Part shown: in pieces, positions 35,375 to 44,410 of the stretch
Layout: every line of letters starts with the position of its first letter
How positions within the stretch are numbered: position 1 is the first letter of the stretch
Assembly: GCF_019733395.1 (NCBI RefSeq)
Contig: NZ_JAIHOO010000001.1
Span: 1,736,001-1,800,000, forward strand
Reading direction: 5' to 3'
Length of the DNA stretch: 64,000 nucleotides
From: Lysobacter sp. BMK333-48F3
GTDB taxonomy: Bacteria > Pseudomonadota > Gammaproteobacteria > Xanthomonadales > Xanthomonadaceae
Notes under the pieces: generated by a model
What the model saw: only the letters and a program-made list of their open reading frames with translations
What the model was told of the DNA's origin: nothing
The model's database searches: none
Position numbers and translations under genes: made by a program

Positions 35375-36175
35375 ATGTACATCGAAACCACCGGCGCGGC
35401 CCCCGACAGCGGCCGCCCGGCGCTCGTCCTGATCCACGGCTGGGCCATGCACGGCGGCCTGTTCGCGCCCCTGGTCGAGGCCCTGGCCGAGCACTGCACC
35501 CTGCACCTGGTCGACCTGCCCGGTCATGGCTACGCCCGCGACGATGCGACGCCGCTGGATCCGACCGCGCTCGCGGCCGAACTGGTCGGGCGTTTTCCCG
35601 ATGCCTACTGGCTGGGCTGGTCGCTCGGCGGTCAGGTCGCGCTGCGCGCCGGGCTCGACCATGCGCAGCGCGTGCGCGGGCTGATCCTGGTCGCGTCCTC
35701 GCCGCGCTTCGTCACCGGCGCCGACTGGCCGCACGGCGTCTCGCCGGAGCTGTTCCGCAATTTCGGCAGCGCATTGAAGAACGACTTCCGCGGCACCCTG
35801 GAAGGCTTCCTCGCCCTGGAAGCGCTCGGTTCCAGCAGCGCCCAGGACGATCTGCGCTGCCTCAAGCAACGCGCCTTCGAACGCGGCGAACCGGCCGAGC
35901 GCGCCTTGCAGGAAGGCCTGCTGCTGCTCGACGGTTTCGACGTGCGCGGCGAACTGCCCGGCCTGCGCGTGCCCAGCCTGTGGATTTCCGGCCGCCGCGA
36001 CCGGCTGGTGCCGGCCGGGGCGATGCCCGCCGCCGCCGCGCTGGCGCCGCAAGCGCGCAGCGAAGTCATCGCCGGCGCCGGCCATGCGCCCTTCCTCGGC
36101 GCCACCGCGCAGGTCGCGCAACTGCTGCGCGAATTCGTCGCTCCCGCCCCCACTCCATCGCTGCGCAGGCAGTGA
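35375..36175 (+). CDS. bioH: Pimeloyl-[acp] methyl ester esterase
   Basis: BioH is an alpha/beta hydrolase that removes the methyl group from pimeloyl-ACP methyl ester, closing the BioC-BioH pimelate route; 266 residues. The catalytic serine is Ser83 in GWSLGG, the aspartate is in GRRDRLVP, and the histidine is in GAGHAPFL. The N-terminal LVLIHGWAMHG is the oxyanion region. It precedes bioC by seven bases, so the two are translated from one message. The leader before it has a direct repeat of aaccaggcaa. Confidence 0.93.
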   Translation: MYIETTGAAPDSGRPALVLIHGWAMHGGLFAPLVEALAEHCTLHLVDLPGHGYARDDATPLDPTALAAELVGRFPDAYWLGWSLGGQVALRAGLDHAQRVRGLILVASSPRFVTGADWPHGVSPELFRNFGSALKNDFRGTLEGFLALEALGSSSAQDDLRCLKQRAFERGEPAERALQEGLLLLDGFDVRGELPGLRVPSLWISGRRDRLVPAGAMPAAAALAPQARSEVIAGAGHAPFLGATAQVAQLLREFVAPAPTPSLRRQ

Positions 36176-36182
36176 CCTCGTC

Positions 36183-37088
36183 ATGACCGATCTGTTCGAC
36201 CACCGCCAGGTACGGCGCTCGTTCTCGCGCGCCGCGCACGGCTACGACGGCGCCGCCGCGTTGCAGCGCGAAGTGGGCGCGCGCCTGTCGGAAACCCTGG
36301 ATTATCTCGACGACCGCGTGCCCGAGGTGGTGGTCGACGTCGGCTGCGGTCCCGGCCACCTGACCGCGGCGATGCAGCAGCGCTGGCCGCGCGCGCAGGT
36401 GATCGGCCTCGACCTGGCCCTGCCGATGCTGCGCGAAGCGCGCGGCCATGCCGGCAGCAGTTGGCGGCCGCGCCTGCTCGGCGGCCCGCGCCGTCCCGAC
36501 CTGATCTGCGCCGACGCGCGCGCGCTGCCGCTGCGCGACGCCAGCGTCGACGTGCTGTTCTCCAACCTGTGCCTGCAATGGGTCGAGGACCTGCCGGCGG
36601 TGTTCGCCGGCTTCCGCCGCGTGCTCAAGCCCGGCGGCCTGCTGTTGGTGTCCACCTTCGGCCCCGACACCTTGTTCGAGTTGCGCGGCGCCTTCGCCGA
36701 GGCCGACTCGGCACCGCACGTCAGCCTGTTCCCGTCGATCGCCCAGTTCGGCGACGCGCTGATCGCCGCCGGCTTCAAGAACCCGGTGCTGGATCGCGAC
36801 GAGTTCGTGCTCGGCCATCCCGACCTCGGCCATCTGATGCGCGAGTTACGCACGCTCGGCGCGACCAACGCGATGAGCGAGCGCCGGCGCAGCCTGACCG
36901 GCCGCGCCCGCTTCGCCCGCGCCGCCCAGGCCTACGAGGCGCTGCGCGGCGGCGACGGCAAGCTGCCGGCGACCTGGGAGGTGATCTACGCCCACGCCTG
37001 GGGCCCGGCGCCGGGCACGCCGATCCGCAGCGGCGGGATCGACGAGGTGCAGGTGCCGGCGTCCAGCATCCGCGTGCGCCAGCGATGA
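36183..37088 (+). CDS. bioC: Malonyl-ACP O-methyltransferase
   Basis: BioC methylates malonyl-ACP to start pimelate synthesis using the fatty acid machinery; 301 residues, cytoplasmic. The N-terminal FDHRQVRRSFSRAAHGYDGAAALQ (abridged mark VRRSFSRAAHGYD) is diagnostic, followed by SAM motif VVDVGCGPGHLT and the segment FSNLCLQWVEDLPAVF. A small basic insertion (GSSWRPRLLGGPRRP) sits after the first SAM motif. The ATG at 36183 has no upstream alternative. Its TGA overlaps the start of the exporter gene as ATGA. Confidence 0.93.
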   Translation: MTDLFDHRQVRRSFSRAAHGYDGAAALQREVGARLSETLDYLDDRVPEVVVDVGCGPGHLTAAMQQRWPRAQVIGLDLALPMLREARGHAGSSWRPRLLGGPRRPDLICADARALPLRDASVDVLFSNLCLQWVEDLPAVFAGFRRVLKPGGLLLVSTFGPDTLFELRGAFAEADSAPHVSLFPSIAQFGDALIAAGFKNPVLDRDEFVLGHPDLGHLMRELRTLGATNAMSERRRSLTGRARFARAAQAYEALRGGDGKLPATWEVIYAHAWGPAPGTPIRSGGIDEVQVPASSIRVRQR

Positions 37089-38077
37089 GCGAGCGCCGCC
37101 ACGCCCTGTGGGCGGTGTCGATCGCGCTGGCCTCGGCGCTGTTCTTCACCTGCACCTACGTGCTCAACCGCGCCGCCGCGACCGCCGGCGGGCATTGGGC
37201 CTGGACCGCGGCGCTGCGCTATCTGTTCACCCTGCCGATGCTGTTGCTGGCGATGCCGCTGCTCGGCGGGGTCAAGCCGGTGTGGAAGGCGATCCGCGCC
37301 CATCCCTGGCCGTGGCTGCTGTGGAGCGGGATCGGTTTCGTGCTGTTCTACGTCTGCCTCAGCTACGCCGCCGCCAGCGGGCCGTCGTGGCTGATCGCCG
37401 GCACCTTCCAGCTGACCGTGATCGCCGGAATGCTGTGCGCGCCGTTCCTGTACCGCGACGCGCGCGCGCGGGTGCCGTTGCCGGCCTTGCTGGTCGGCCT
37501 GTTGATCGTCGCCGGCGTGCTGATCATGCAGTTCGGCCACGGCGGCGGCCGGCTCGACCGCGCCGGCTGGATCGCGCTGATCTGCGTCGCGGTCTCGGCC
37601 TTCGCCTATCCCCTAGGCAACCGCGGCCTGCTGCTGCACCTGGAGCGCAGCGGCACCGAGCTCAACGCCACCCAGCGCGTGTTCGGCATGACCCTGGCCA
37701 GCCAGCCGCTGTGGTGGGCGGTGGCGGCGTACGCGGGCGCGCAGGCCGGCGCGCCGCCGGTGGGACAGCTGTGGCTGGCGGCGGGCGTGGCCCTGGGCGC
37801 GGGTGTGATCGCCACCGTGCTGTTCTTCCAGGCCACCGGCATGGTCCGCAACGAGCCGACCGCGCTGGCCGCGGCCGAAGCGATGCAGGCCGCGGAAATC
37901 CTGTTCGCGACCGTGATCGGCGCGCTGTGGCTGGGCGAGGCCTGGCCGCAGGGGCGCACCCTCGCCGGCGCCTGCCTGGTCGGGATCGGCATCGTCATGT
38001 TCAGCGTGGTCGCCGCGCGCGCCGCGGCCGGCAACGAGCGCCGGGTGAAGCAACTGCGCAGCGACCGCGGCGGTTGA
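37085..38077 (+). CDS. DMT-superfamily exporter (EmrE-like multidrug family)
   Basis: This 330-residue inner membrane protein has about ten hydrophobic segments in two repeats, the layout of ten-helix drug/metabolite transporters. It matches the group annotated as multidrug resistance efflux transporter family. Marks are ALFFTCTYVLNRAAAT near the N-terminus, YAAASGPSWLIAGTFQLTVIAG in the middle and AAEAMQAAEILFATVIGALWLGE in the last third. Its start overlaps bioC, so it is made with the biotin enzymes; export of a pathway-related compound is possible but unproven. Confidence 0.8.
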   Translation: MSERRHALWAVSIALASALFFTCTYVLNRAAATAGGHWAWTAALRYLFTLPMLLLAMPLLGGVKPVWKAIRAHPWPWLLWSGIGFVLFYVCLSYAAASGPSWLIAGTFQLTVIAGMLCAPFLYRDARARVPLPALLVGLLIVAGVLIMQFGHGGGRLDRAGWIALICVAVSAFAYPLGNRGLLLHLERSGTELNATQRVFGMTLASQPLWWAVAAYAGAQAGAPPVGQLWLAAGVALGAGVIATVLFFQATGMVRNEPTALAAAEAMQAAEILFATVIGALWLGEAWPQGRTLAGACLVGIGIVMFSVVAARAAAGNERRVKQLRSDRGG

Positions 38078-38104
38078 GCGCCGCGCCGGGCCGCGCGGCG
38101 CCGT

Positions 38105-38533
38105 TCAGGCGCCGACCTGGGCGGTCCAGTCGCCGAGGTTGTAGTAGTTGCTGACCCGGCGGATGCGGCCGTCGGCGATCTCGAAGAAGGCGCCGCCGGG
38201 CAGCACGTAGCGTTGCCCGCGCGCTTCCGGCAGGCCCGGATCGGTGACCAGGTATTCGCCGTGGACCACGTACTCGGCTGCGGCGCGGGCGCCGTCGGGC
38301 GAGGTCATCACCACCACCTCGCGCAACTGCTCGCGGTAGTGCCGGGCCATGCGCTGCAGGAACGCGGCGAAGGCCTCGCGGCCGGTTTCGCGCGCGCCCT
38401 GGTTGAGATCGTGGGCGACGTCGTCGGCGAGGGTGGCGAGCATGCCGTCCCAGTCGCCGCGGTTGAAGGCGGCGTAATACGACAGCACCAGTTCGGTGGC
38501 GCGGTCGTCGCGGCGGGTGCCGTCGATCTTCAT
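38105..38533 (-). CDS. SnoaL/NTF2-like isomerase-fold protein
   Basis: This 142-residue cytoplasmic protein has the NTF2-like cone fold of the ketosteroid isomerase/SnoaL group: LSYYAAFNRGDWDGMLATLADDVAHDLNQG at the N-terminus (abridged mark FNRGDWDGML), then the strand pairs AAEYVVHGEYLVTDPG and GQRYVLPGGAFFEI. The group includes isomerases, cyclases and proteins of unknown activity. The ATG at 38533 is preceded by a ctggag ribosome site; longer readings enter a repeat array. It reads toward the DMT exporter, convergent with it. Confidence 0.8.
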   Translation of the reverse strand: MKIDGTRRDDRATELVLSYYAAFNRGDWDGMLATLADDVAHDLNQGARETGREAFAAFLQRMARHYREQLREVVVMTSPDGARAAAEYVVHGEYLVTDPGLPEARGQRYVLPGGAFFEIADGRIRRVSNYYNLGDWTAQVGA

Positions 38534-38624
38534 CGGAACTCCAGGCGGTGCGGGGCAGGCGGACATGATCGCCGATCCCGTGCGATCCCGTGCGATCGCG
38601 CCGGCCCGCCGTCCGCGCGGCGCG

Positions 38625-38680
38625 GAACGCGTCGTACAAGACGCGTTGTACAGAACGCGCCATATAGAACGCACCATATA
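38625..38680. repeat. Four 14-base tandem units upstream of the SnoaL-like gene
   Basis: Four contiguous 14-base units start at 38625, 38639, 38653 and 38667. They read gaacgcgtcgtaca, agacgcgttgtaca, gaacgcgccatata and gaacgcaccatata. The first two also form the inverted repeat ACGCGTC-N6-GACGCGT on the minus strand. The array is 92-147 bases upstream of the SnoaL-like start, a position suited to an operator. A smaller direct repeat (gatcccgtgc twice) lies nearer the gene. Confidence 0.7.
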
Positions 38681-38685
38681 AAATC

Positions 38686-38714
38686 GGAAAGGCCCGCGCG
38701 AGGCGGGCCTTTCC
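38686..38714 (-). terminator. Terminator after the MHYT gene
   Basis: A perfect 12-base stem (ggaaaggcccgc / gcgggcctttcc) with a 5-base loop is followed on the minus strand by a short T-run. It lies 33 bases past the MHYT gene stop and before the repeat array that precedes the SnoaL-like gene. Confidence 0.8.
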
Positions 38715-38746
38715 TTATTGCCGGGTGGGTTTGCGGATGCGCAGGA

Positions 38747-39499
38747 TCAGATTCGCACCATCGCGCGCTGGCGCTGGCGCAGCAGGCTCAGGGTCAGCAC
38801 CGCGGCGAGCAGGGCCGTGGTGACGACGAAGATGCCGATGCCGAGGTAGCCGCCGCTGACGCCGCCGGCGAGCGCGGCGCTGCCGGCCTTGTTGGGGATG
38901 AAGCTGGCCGCGAGCATGCCGGTGTAGTGCATGCCGCATACCGCCACGCCCATCACCAGGGCGCTGCCGAGCATCTGGCCCCAGCCGCGCAGGTTGAACG
39001 CCAGCCACAGGGCGACGATCGAGGCGACCACCGCGATCGCCGCCGAGGCCAGCACCAGGCTGCTGTTGTAGACGGTGTCGGCCGGCATCAGCATCGCCGC
39101 CATGCCGGCGTAGTGCATGCCGGTGACGCCCAGGCCCATCAGCACGCCGCCGAGGATCAGCTTGCCCCAGTTGAACAGGCCGCTGCCGGCGATGGCCAGC
39201 CCGGCCATGCACGAGATCACCGCGACGATCGCCGAACCGATCGTGATCGGCAGGTCGTAGGTCACCGTCACGTCCATCTTGCAGGCGAGCATGGCGATGA
39301 AGTGCATCGCCCAGATGGCGCCGCCGCCCATCGCGATGCCGGCCGCGGTCACCGCGCGCCAGCGCTGTCCCGGGGTGGTCGCGCTGGGGATCGCGATCGC
39401 CAACTGCAAGGCGGTGAACGAGCCCAGCACCGACACGACGTAGGACAGAACGACGAGGAACGGGTCATGGATGCACTGGATGGCGTGTTCGAGCGGCAT
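38747..39499 (-). CDS. MHYT-domain membrane sensor
   Basis: This 250-residue inner membrane protein is a stand-alone MHYT domain with seven hydrophobic helices. The three signature motifs are present: AMHFIAM, GMHYAGMAAM and GMHYTGMLAAS; the Met and His residues are thought to bind copper and sense a diatomic gas such as oxygen, NO or CO. Unlike most MHYT proteins it has no GGDEF, EAL or kinase output domain, so it must signal to another protein or have a different role. Upstream on the same strand lies a V4R-like protein, a plausible partner. Confidence 0.9.
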   Translation of the reverse strand: MPLEHAIQCIHDPFLVVLSYVVSVLGSFTALQLAIAIPSATTPGQRWRAVTAAGIAMGGGAIWAMHFIAMLACKMDVTVTYDLPITIGSAIVAVISCMAGLAIAGSGLFNWGKLILGGVLMGLGVTGMHYAGMAAMLMPADTVYNSSLVLASAAIAVVASIVALWLAFNLRGWGQMLGSALVMGVAVCGMHYTGMLAASFIPNKAGSAALAGGVSGGYLGIGIFVVTTALLAAVLTLSLLRQRQRAMVRI

Positions 39500-39642
39500 G
39501 GCGGAACCCCCTGGTGGGTTGTCTGGCTATGGGCCGCGGCGGCGCCTTCCCCGCGCCGTTGCGGCATTGCGGCTCCGGCTTGCGGCCGGAGCGTCCGGAA
39601 CGCCACGGCCTTCCGCGCCGTGGCCGACCGGTATCGGACCGG

Positions 39643-40449
39643 TCAGGCTTGGAATTCGAACCGGCACGCTTCCGCGCCGGTGTTGCGGCATTGGCTTTCC
39701 ACCACCCGCACGCTTTCGGCGCCGTGCTGGCCCTCCAGCAGGCCGCCGAGCATGCCGCGCAGGAAGTGGCAGCATTCGCCGCTTTCGCCGCGATGGCAGA
39801 AGGGGCTGTTGCGGATCCGCAAGGCATCGTCCTGCAGCTCGGCCTGGACCAGCTGGCGCATCGCCGGCAAGGCGATGCGGCGTACCGAGTCGTGCAGGGG
39901 CAGCTGCCCGCCGAGCGCAAAGTCGCGCTTGTAGACCCAGGCGCCGACGCGCTGGCCGATGTAGCGCATGGTCGCCTCGCGCTGGCTCGGCGGCAGCTCG
40001 CGTTCCAGCGCCACCAGTTGCAGCAGGATGTTGGGGTAGTTGCGCGCCAGCTGCGGCAGCAGGGTCTCGACCCGCTGGGTGTCGATCGGCACCGCGGCGG
40101 CCTGGACCGCCGCGGGGGCCGGCGTTGCGGCCGGCGGCGGCAGGTTCGGCGCGCTGGCCGCGCCATTGCTGCGCACCGGCGCCGCGGGCGGCGCTGCGGC
40201 CGCGCCGTTGCCGCCTTCGTAAGCCGCGGCTTCGAAGCTCTGCACCAGGTGGTGCGTCCCCAGGCGCTCTTCCAGCACCAGCAGCGACTCGGCCGGGCCG
40301 CGAACGACCATGCTCAGGACCACGCCTTCTTCGCTGTTGAGCATGCGTTGGCGCAGCAAGGTGAAGCCGTTGGCGATCACCACCTGTCCCAACGCGAGCA
40401 GCAGCCCGTCGCGCCGGTCGGACACCACGCGGAATTCGACATCCACCAT
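39643..40449 (-). CDS. V4R-like sensory protein with N-terminal ACT-like domain
   Basis: This 268-residue soluble protein has an N-terminal domain of about 75 residues that looks ACT-like (VEFRVVSDRRDGLLLALGQVVIANGF), an Ala/Pro-rich linker (residues 80-118) and a C-terminal domain resembling V4R. The latter has SPFCHRGESGECCHFLRGMLGGLLEG and a final cysteine in SQCRNTGAEACRFEF, the Cys pattern used by V4R domains to bind small molecules or metal. There is no membrane segment or DNA-binding domain. The ATG at 40449 is the only good start. It is 143 bases upstream of the MHYT gene on the same strand. Confidence 0.65.
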   Translation of the reverse strand: MVDVEFRVVSDRRDGLLLALGQVVIANGFTLLRQRMLNSEEGVVLSMVVRGPAESLLVLEERLGTHHLVQSFEAAAYEGGNGAAAAPPAAPVRSNGAASAPNLPPPAATPAPAAVQAAAVPIDTQRVETLLPQLARNYPNILLQLVALERELPPSQREATMRYIGQRVGAWVYKRDFALGGQLPLHDSVRRIALPAMRQLVQAELQDDALRIRNSPFCHRGESGECCHFLRGMLGGLLEGQHGAESVRVVESQCRNTGAEACRFEFQA

Positions 40450-40669
40450 GTGTTACTCCCCTGGCCTGTGCATGTTCCTGAAGACGGCTCGCTGCTCGAG
40501 CGGCGCGTCATGACAGGGACTGGCGCGCGATGGCGCAGCGTGCCAGCTGCGTTCACAAAAAACGCAAACCAAGATCACAGATGAAGGGGGTTTTTACGCG
40601 TTTTATGCGGCCGTTCGTGTCCGTAGAAAACGCTGCCGCATAACAAACGCGAAGCAGTTCGCGAACCGG

Positions 40670-41677
40670 TCAGGACGCGTCGGCGAACCAGGCGGACGCC
40701 AATCCCAGATCGACGTTGCCGCCGGACACGATCAGCCCGACCCGGCGCCCGGCGAAGCGCTCGCGCTGGGCCAGCACCGCCGCCAGCGGCACCGCGCCGG
40801 AGGGCTCGACCACCAGCTTCATGCGTTCCCAGATCAGCCGCATCGCCGCGATCGCCTGGGCGTCGTCGACCAGCAGGATCTCGCGCACGTGCCGGCTCAG
40901 GATAGGAAAGGTGAGCGTGCCCAGTTCGGCGCGCAGGCCGTCGCAGATCGTATCGGGCAAGCGGCCGGTGATGCGGCGGCCTTCGCGCAGCGAGTCGTGC
41001 GCGTCGCGCGCGCCCAGCGGCTCGGCGCCGTAGACCTCGATCGCCGGGTCGACGCCGTGGGCGGCGATGGCGGTGCCGGACAGCAGCCCACCGCCGCTGA
41101 CCGGGGCGATCACCGCGTCCAGCCCCGGCGCCTGGCCGAGCAGTTCCAGGGTCGCGGTGCCCTGGCCGGCGATCACCCTGGGGTCGTTGAACGGATGCAC
41201 CAGCACGCCGCCGGTTTCGGCCAACACCTGCGCGGTGACCGCGTCGCGCGAGGCCTGCAGCGGTTCGCAGGTCACGATGCGCGCGCCGTAGGCGCGGATC
41301 GCCGCCAGCTTGACCTGCGGCGTGTTGTGCGGCGCGACCACGGTCGCGGTGGTGCCGCGCAGGCGCGCGGCCAGGGCGATCGCGCCGCCGTGGTTGCCCG
41401 AGCTCTGGGTGACGATGCCGCGCGCGGCGTCTTCGTCGCTGAGCGCGAACACCGCATTGCTCGCGCCGCGGAACTTGAACGCGCCGCCGCGCTGCAGGTT
41501 CTCGCACTTGAAGTGCAGCTCGCAGCCGGCCAGTTCGTCCAGCGCGCGCGAACGCAGCACCGGGGTGGCGTGCGCCAACGGCGCGATGCGCGCGGCGGCG
41601 GCGAGGACGTCGGAAAATTCCGGCGCGGCCGGGGCGAGGGCGGCGTCGGCCGCGAGCGGAGCGGTCATCTCGTTCAT
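40670..41677 (-). CDS. PLP-dependent threonine/serine dehydratase
   Basis: This 335-residue cytoplasmic enzyme belongs to the fold-type II PLP family of threonine/serine dehydratases and related hydroxyaspartate lyases. The PLP lysine is Lys68 in AFKFRGASNA, the phosphate-binding loop is SGGGLLSG, and TQSSGNHGGAIALAA is the substrate loop. No C-terminal ACT regulatory domain is present, so it is the catabolic or short form. The 220-base gap upstream of the V4R gene (40450-40669) lies after its stop and contains no gene. The exact substrate is unresolved. Confidence 0.85.
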   Translation of the reverse strand: MNEMTAPLAADAALAPAAPEFSDVLAAAARIAPLAHATPVLRSRALDELAGCELHFKCENLQRGGAFKFRGASNAVFALSDEDAARGIVTQSSGNHGGAIALAARLRGTTATVVAPHNTPQVKLAAIRAYGARIVTCEPLQASRDAVTAQVLAETGGVLVHPFNDPRVIAGQGTATLELLGQAPGLDAVIAPVSGGGLLSGTAIAAHGVDPAIEVYGAEPLGARDAHDSLREGRRITGRLPDTICDGLRAELGTLTFPILSRHVREILLVDDAQAIAAMRLIWERMKLVVEPSGAVPLAAVLAQRERFAGRRVGLIVSGGNVDLGLASAWFADAS

Positions 41678-41825
41678 GGCCCAAGCGTAGCGCAGGGGCG
41701 GCGAGGGCGGCGTGCGCGCCCTGGCGGGTGCGCCGGGCCGCCGCGCGAGGTGTGCGCCGGGTCGCCGAACGCGCGCCGGCCGCGTCCGCCGGCTCAGCGG
41801 CGGGCCAGGTCGGTCTTGGCGCAGG

Positions 41826-43076
41826 TCAGTCGTGGCGCAGGGCCGCGATCGGGTCCAGGCGCGCGGCCTGGCGCGCCGGATACACGCCGAAGGCCAGGCC
41901 GACCGCGGCGCAGAACAACGCCGACAGCAGCACCGGCAGCGGCGCCCAAGCCACCTGCCAGCCGGCGAAGAAGGCGATCAGATAGGCCAGGGCGACGCCG
42001 AACAACAGGCCCAGCGCGGCGCCGGCGACGCAGATCACCGTCGCCTCGCGCAGGAACTGCGCGACCACGTCGCGCCGGCGCGCGCCGAGCGCGCGCAGCA
42101 GGCCGATCTCGCGCCGTCGCTCGAGCACGTTGGCGAGCATGATGTTCATGATGCCGATGCCGCCGACCAGCAGGCTGACCCCGGCGATCGCGCCCATCAC
42201 CACGCGGAAGATGCGCTGGGTTTTCTGGTGCTGCTGGAACAGCTGTTGCGGCACCACCAGGCGGAAATCGGCCATCCCGGCATGACGCTGGGCCAGCACG
42301 GTCGACAGCACGCGCGCGCCGGCGGCGAGCTGGGCCGGATCGCGCAGGCGCAACAGGAAACGGTCGACTTCGTCCTCCTGCGGCTGGAAGCGGAAGCGCG
42401 CCCGCGCGCTGGCCAGCGGCAGGTAGACCCGATTGCTTTCCAGCCCTAGTTGCACGCCTTCGAACTGATCCTTGCTGAGGTCGCGGTCGGCGAGCACGCC
42501 GACCACCTCCAGCCACACATGATTGACCTTGAGCAGTTGCCCGACCGGGTCCATGCCCGGGAACAGGTCCGCCGCGGCCTGGTGGCCGAGCACCGCGACC
42601 GCGGCCAGGCGCTGGTCGTCTTCGGCGCTGAGCGTACGGCCGCGGGCGATGCGCAGCGAGGACAGGGCGAAATAGTCCGGACTGACGCCGCTGGTCTGGG
42701 CGTCGCTGCGGCCGTGGTCGCTGAACACCGAATGGGTGCGCACCGGTTTCTCGGCGGCGTAGCGCTCGGCGCCGGGCACCACCGCCAGCGCGGCGTCGGC
42801 GTCGGCCAGGCTCAGGCCGAGGCTGCGTGCGCGGGTCTCGCGCAGGCTGCTTTCGTCCTGCGCCTTGGCTTCGGCGATCAGATTGTTCAGGCCCAGGCTT
42901 TCGACCAGACGCAGCGCTTCGCGCCGGCTGCCTTCGCCGACCGCCTGCATGGCGACGATCGCGCCGACGCCGAAGATCAGCCCGAGCAGGGTCAGCAGGG
43001 TGCGCAGGCGGCGCCGCCACAGTTCTTCGACCGCCTCGCGCCAGATCGGCGGCAGCATCCGCGACAGACCGTTCAT
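41826..43076 (-). CDS. MacB-type ABC transporter permease
   Basis: This 416-residue inner membrane permease has the MacB/FtsX layout: one helix near residue 30-50 (LLTLLGLIFGVGAIVAMQAVGEGSR), a periplasmic domain of about 230 residues, and three C-terminal helices with the mark VGGIGIMNIMLANVLERRREIGLLRALGARR. It lacks its own ATPase, which is encoded separately at the head of the operon. It is the last of five genes and overlaps the preceding adaptor gene as ATGA. It would act in tripartite export, moving substrates from the periplasm. Confidence 0.9.
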   Translation of the reverse strand: MNGLSRMLPPIWREAVEELWRRRLRTLLTLLGLIFGVGAIVAMQAVGEGSRREALRLVESLGLNNLIAEAKAQDESSLRETRARSLGLSLADADAALAVVPGAERYAAEKPVRTHSVFSDHGRSDAQTSGVSPDYFALSSLRIARGRTLSAEDDQRLAAVAVLGHQAAADLFPGMDPVGQLLKVNHVWLEVVGVLADRDLSKDQFEGVQLGLESNRVYLPLASARARFRFQPQEDEVDRFLLRLRDPAQLAAGARVLSTVLAQRHAGMADFRLVVPQQLFQQHQKTQRIFRVVMGAIAGVSLLVGGIGIMNIMLANVLERRREIGLLRALGARRRDVVAQFLREATVICVAGAALGLLFGVALAYLIAFFAGWQVAWAPLPVLLSALFCAAVGLAFGVYPARQAARLDPIAALRHD

Positions 43077-44410
43077 GGGCGCGCCTGGCGCGGACTGCGC
43101 GCCGCGGCGGTGGGCGCGCCGGCCGCGGTTTTCGCCGGCGCCGCGGCATCTGCGCCGGGGTCCGCGTCGTCGTCGGTTCCGATGCCGCCGTCGACCGCGC
43201 CGGCCGCGGCCAGCAATACCTCGTCGCCGTCGCGCAGCCCTGACAGCACCTGCGAGCGCGCCGGCCCGCGCGCGCCCAGGCGCACCTCGCGGCGCAGGAA
43301 GCCGTCGCCGTTCCGCACCCGCACGTATTCCTTGCCGGCATCGCCTTCGATGGCGACGTTGGCGACGCTGAGCGTGCGCGGCGCGTCGAACAGGATCACC
43401 CGCGCGCGCAGCCGCTGCCCCGGCACCAGCTTGTAGCGCGCGATCGCTTCGGCCGGGATCGGCGCCTTCATCGACAGATACTTCACCGGACTTTCCTGAC
43501 TGCGGACCTTGGCCGCGCTGGCGACCCACGACAGCTTGCCGACGATGCGCTGCTCGGGCCGGCCGACCGGCGCCATCTCGACCATGTCGCCGACCTGGAC
43601 CCCTTGCGCCTCGATCTGCGGCAGGCTCAGTTCCAGCTCCATCGCCGAGGCGTCCGGCAGGCTGCCGTAGTCGAAGCCGGCGCGCAGGGTCGCGCCGACG
43701 CTGGGCTTGTCGCCGGACCAGTTGGCGCTGAGCATCAGCACGCCGTCGTTGGGCGCGCGCAGTTCCAGCGCGTCCAGGTCGGCCTGGCGCGCCTTGGCGG
43801 TGATGTCGAAGGTCGCGCGCTGGGCGTCGAGCACCGCCAGTTCGGCGCCGCCGCGCACGCCGGCCTGGCCGCGCTGCCACTCCAGGGTGTCGCGCTTGGC
43901 GTGCAGGAAGCGCGCGTCCTCGACCGCGTCCAGCACCTCGTTGCGCGCCATCGTGCTCAGGTCGGCGCTGGCATAGCGTTCGGCGATGCCCAACTGCACC
44001 GCGACCTGGGCCAGGTCGACCGCAACCTTGCTCTGCGCGGTGTCCAGGTCGCCCTGCTTGGCCGCGCGCGCCAACTCGTTGCGCTGCAGGTCGATCAGGG
44101 TCTGGGCCAGTTCCTGTTTGCCCTGCGCGGCGGAGAAGCGCGCGATCAGATCGCCGCGCTTGACCGCGCTGCCCTCCGGCAGCATCCATTCCAGCTGCCG
44201 CGCCGACCAGTTGCGTCCGGGCACCTGCAGCGGCGCGGCCTTGGCCGACTTGAGCTCGCCTTCGCCGGCGACGCTGAGCCGCAGCGGCGCCGCGCTCACG
44301 GTTTCGGTCGCTGCCGGCGCCTGCTCGGCGGCGCAGCCGGCGAGCAGCGCGAGCGTCAGCGCCAGACCGGTCGCGCCGGCGGCGCGCGGCCGTTGCCAGC
44401 GCCGGCTCAT
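43073..44410 (-). CDS. Periplasmic adaptor lipoprotein (HlyD/MacA-like), third adaptor
   Basis: This 445-residue adaptor has a lipoprotein signal (ALTLALLAGC) and lies on the outer face of the inner membrane. A lipoyl-like hairpin (MLPEGSAVKRGDLIARFSAA) is followed by a predicted coiled coil of about 100 residues (QTLIDLQRNELARAAKQGDLDTA onward), the second lipoyl half (LRAPNDGVLMLSANW), a beta-barrel part and a membrane-proximal domain. The C-terminus is a non-conserved Ala/Asp-rich tail. It overlaps both neighbours in the operon as ATGA. It is longer than the other two adaptors and the only lipidated one. Confidence 0.85.
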   Translation of the reverse strand: MSRRWQRPRAAGATGLALTLALLAGCAAEQAPAATETVSAAPLRLSVAGEGELKSAKAAPLQVPGRNWSARQLEWMLPEGSAVKRGDLIARFSAAQGKQELAQTLIDLQRNELARAAKQGDLDTAQSKVAVDLAQVAVQLGIAERYASADLSTMARNEVLDAVEDARFLHAKRDTLEWQRGQAGVRGGAELAVLDAQRATFDITAKARQADLDALELRAPNDGVLMLSANWSGDKPSVGATLRAGFDYGSLPDASAMELELSLPQIEAQGVQVGDMVEMAPVGRPEQRIVGKLSWVASAAKVRSQESPVKYLSMKAPIPAEAIARYKLVPGQRLRARVILFDAPRTLSVANVAIEGDAGKEYVRVRNGDGFLRREVRLGARGPARSQVLSGLRDGDEVLLAAAGAVDGGIGTDDDADPGADAAAPAKTAAGAPTAAARSPRQARP

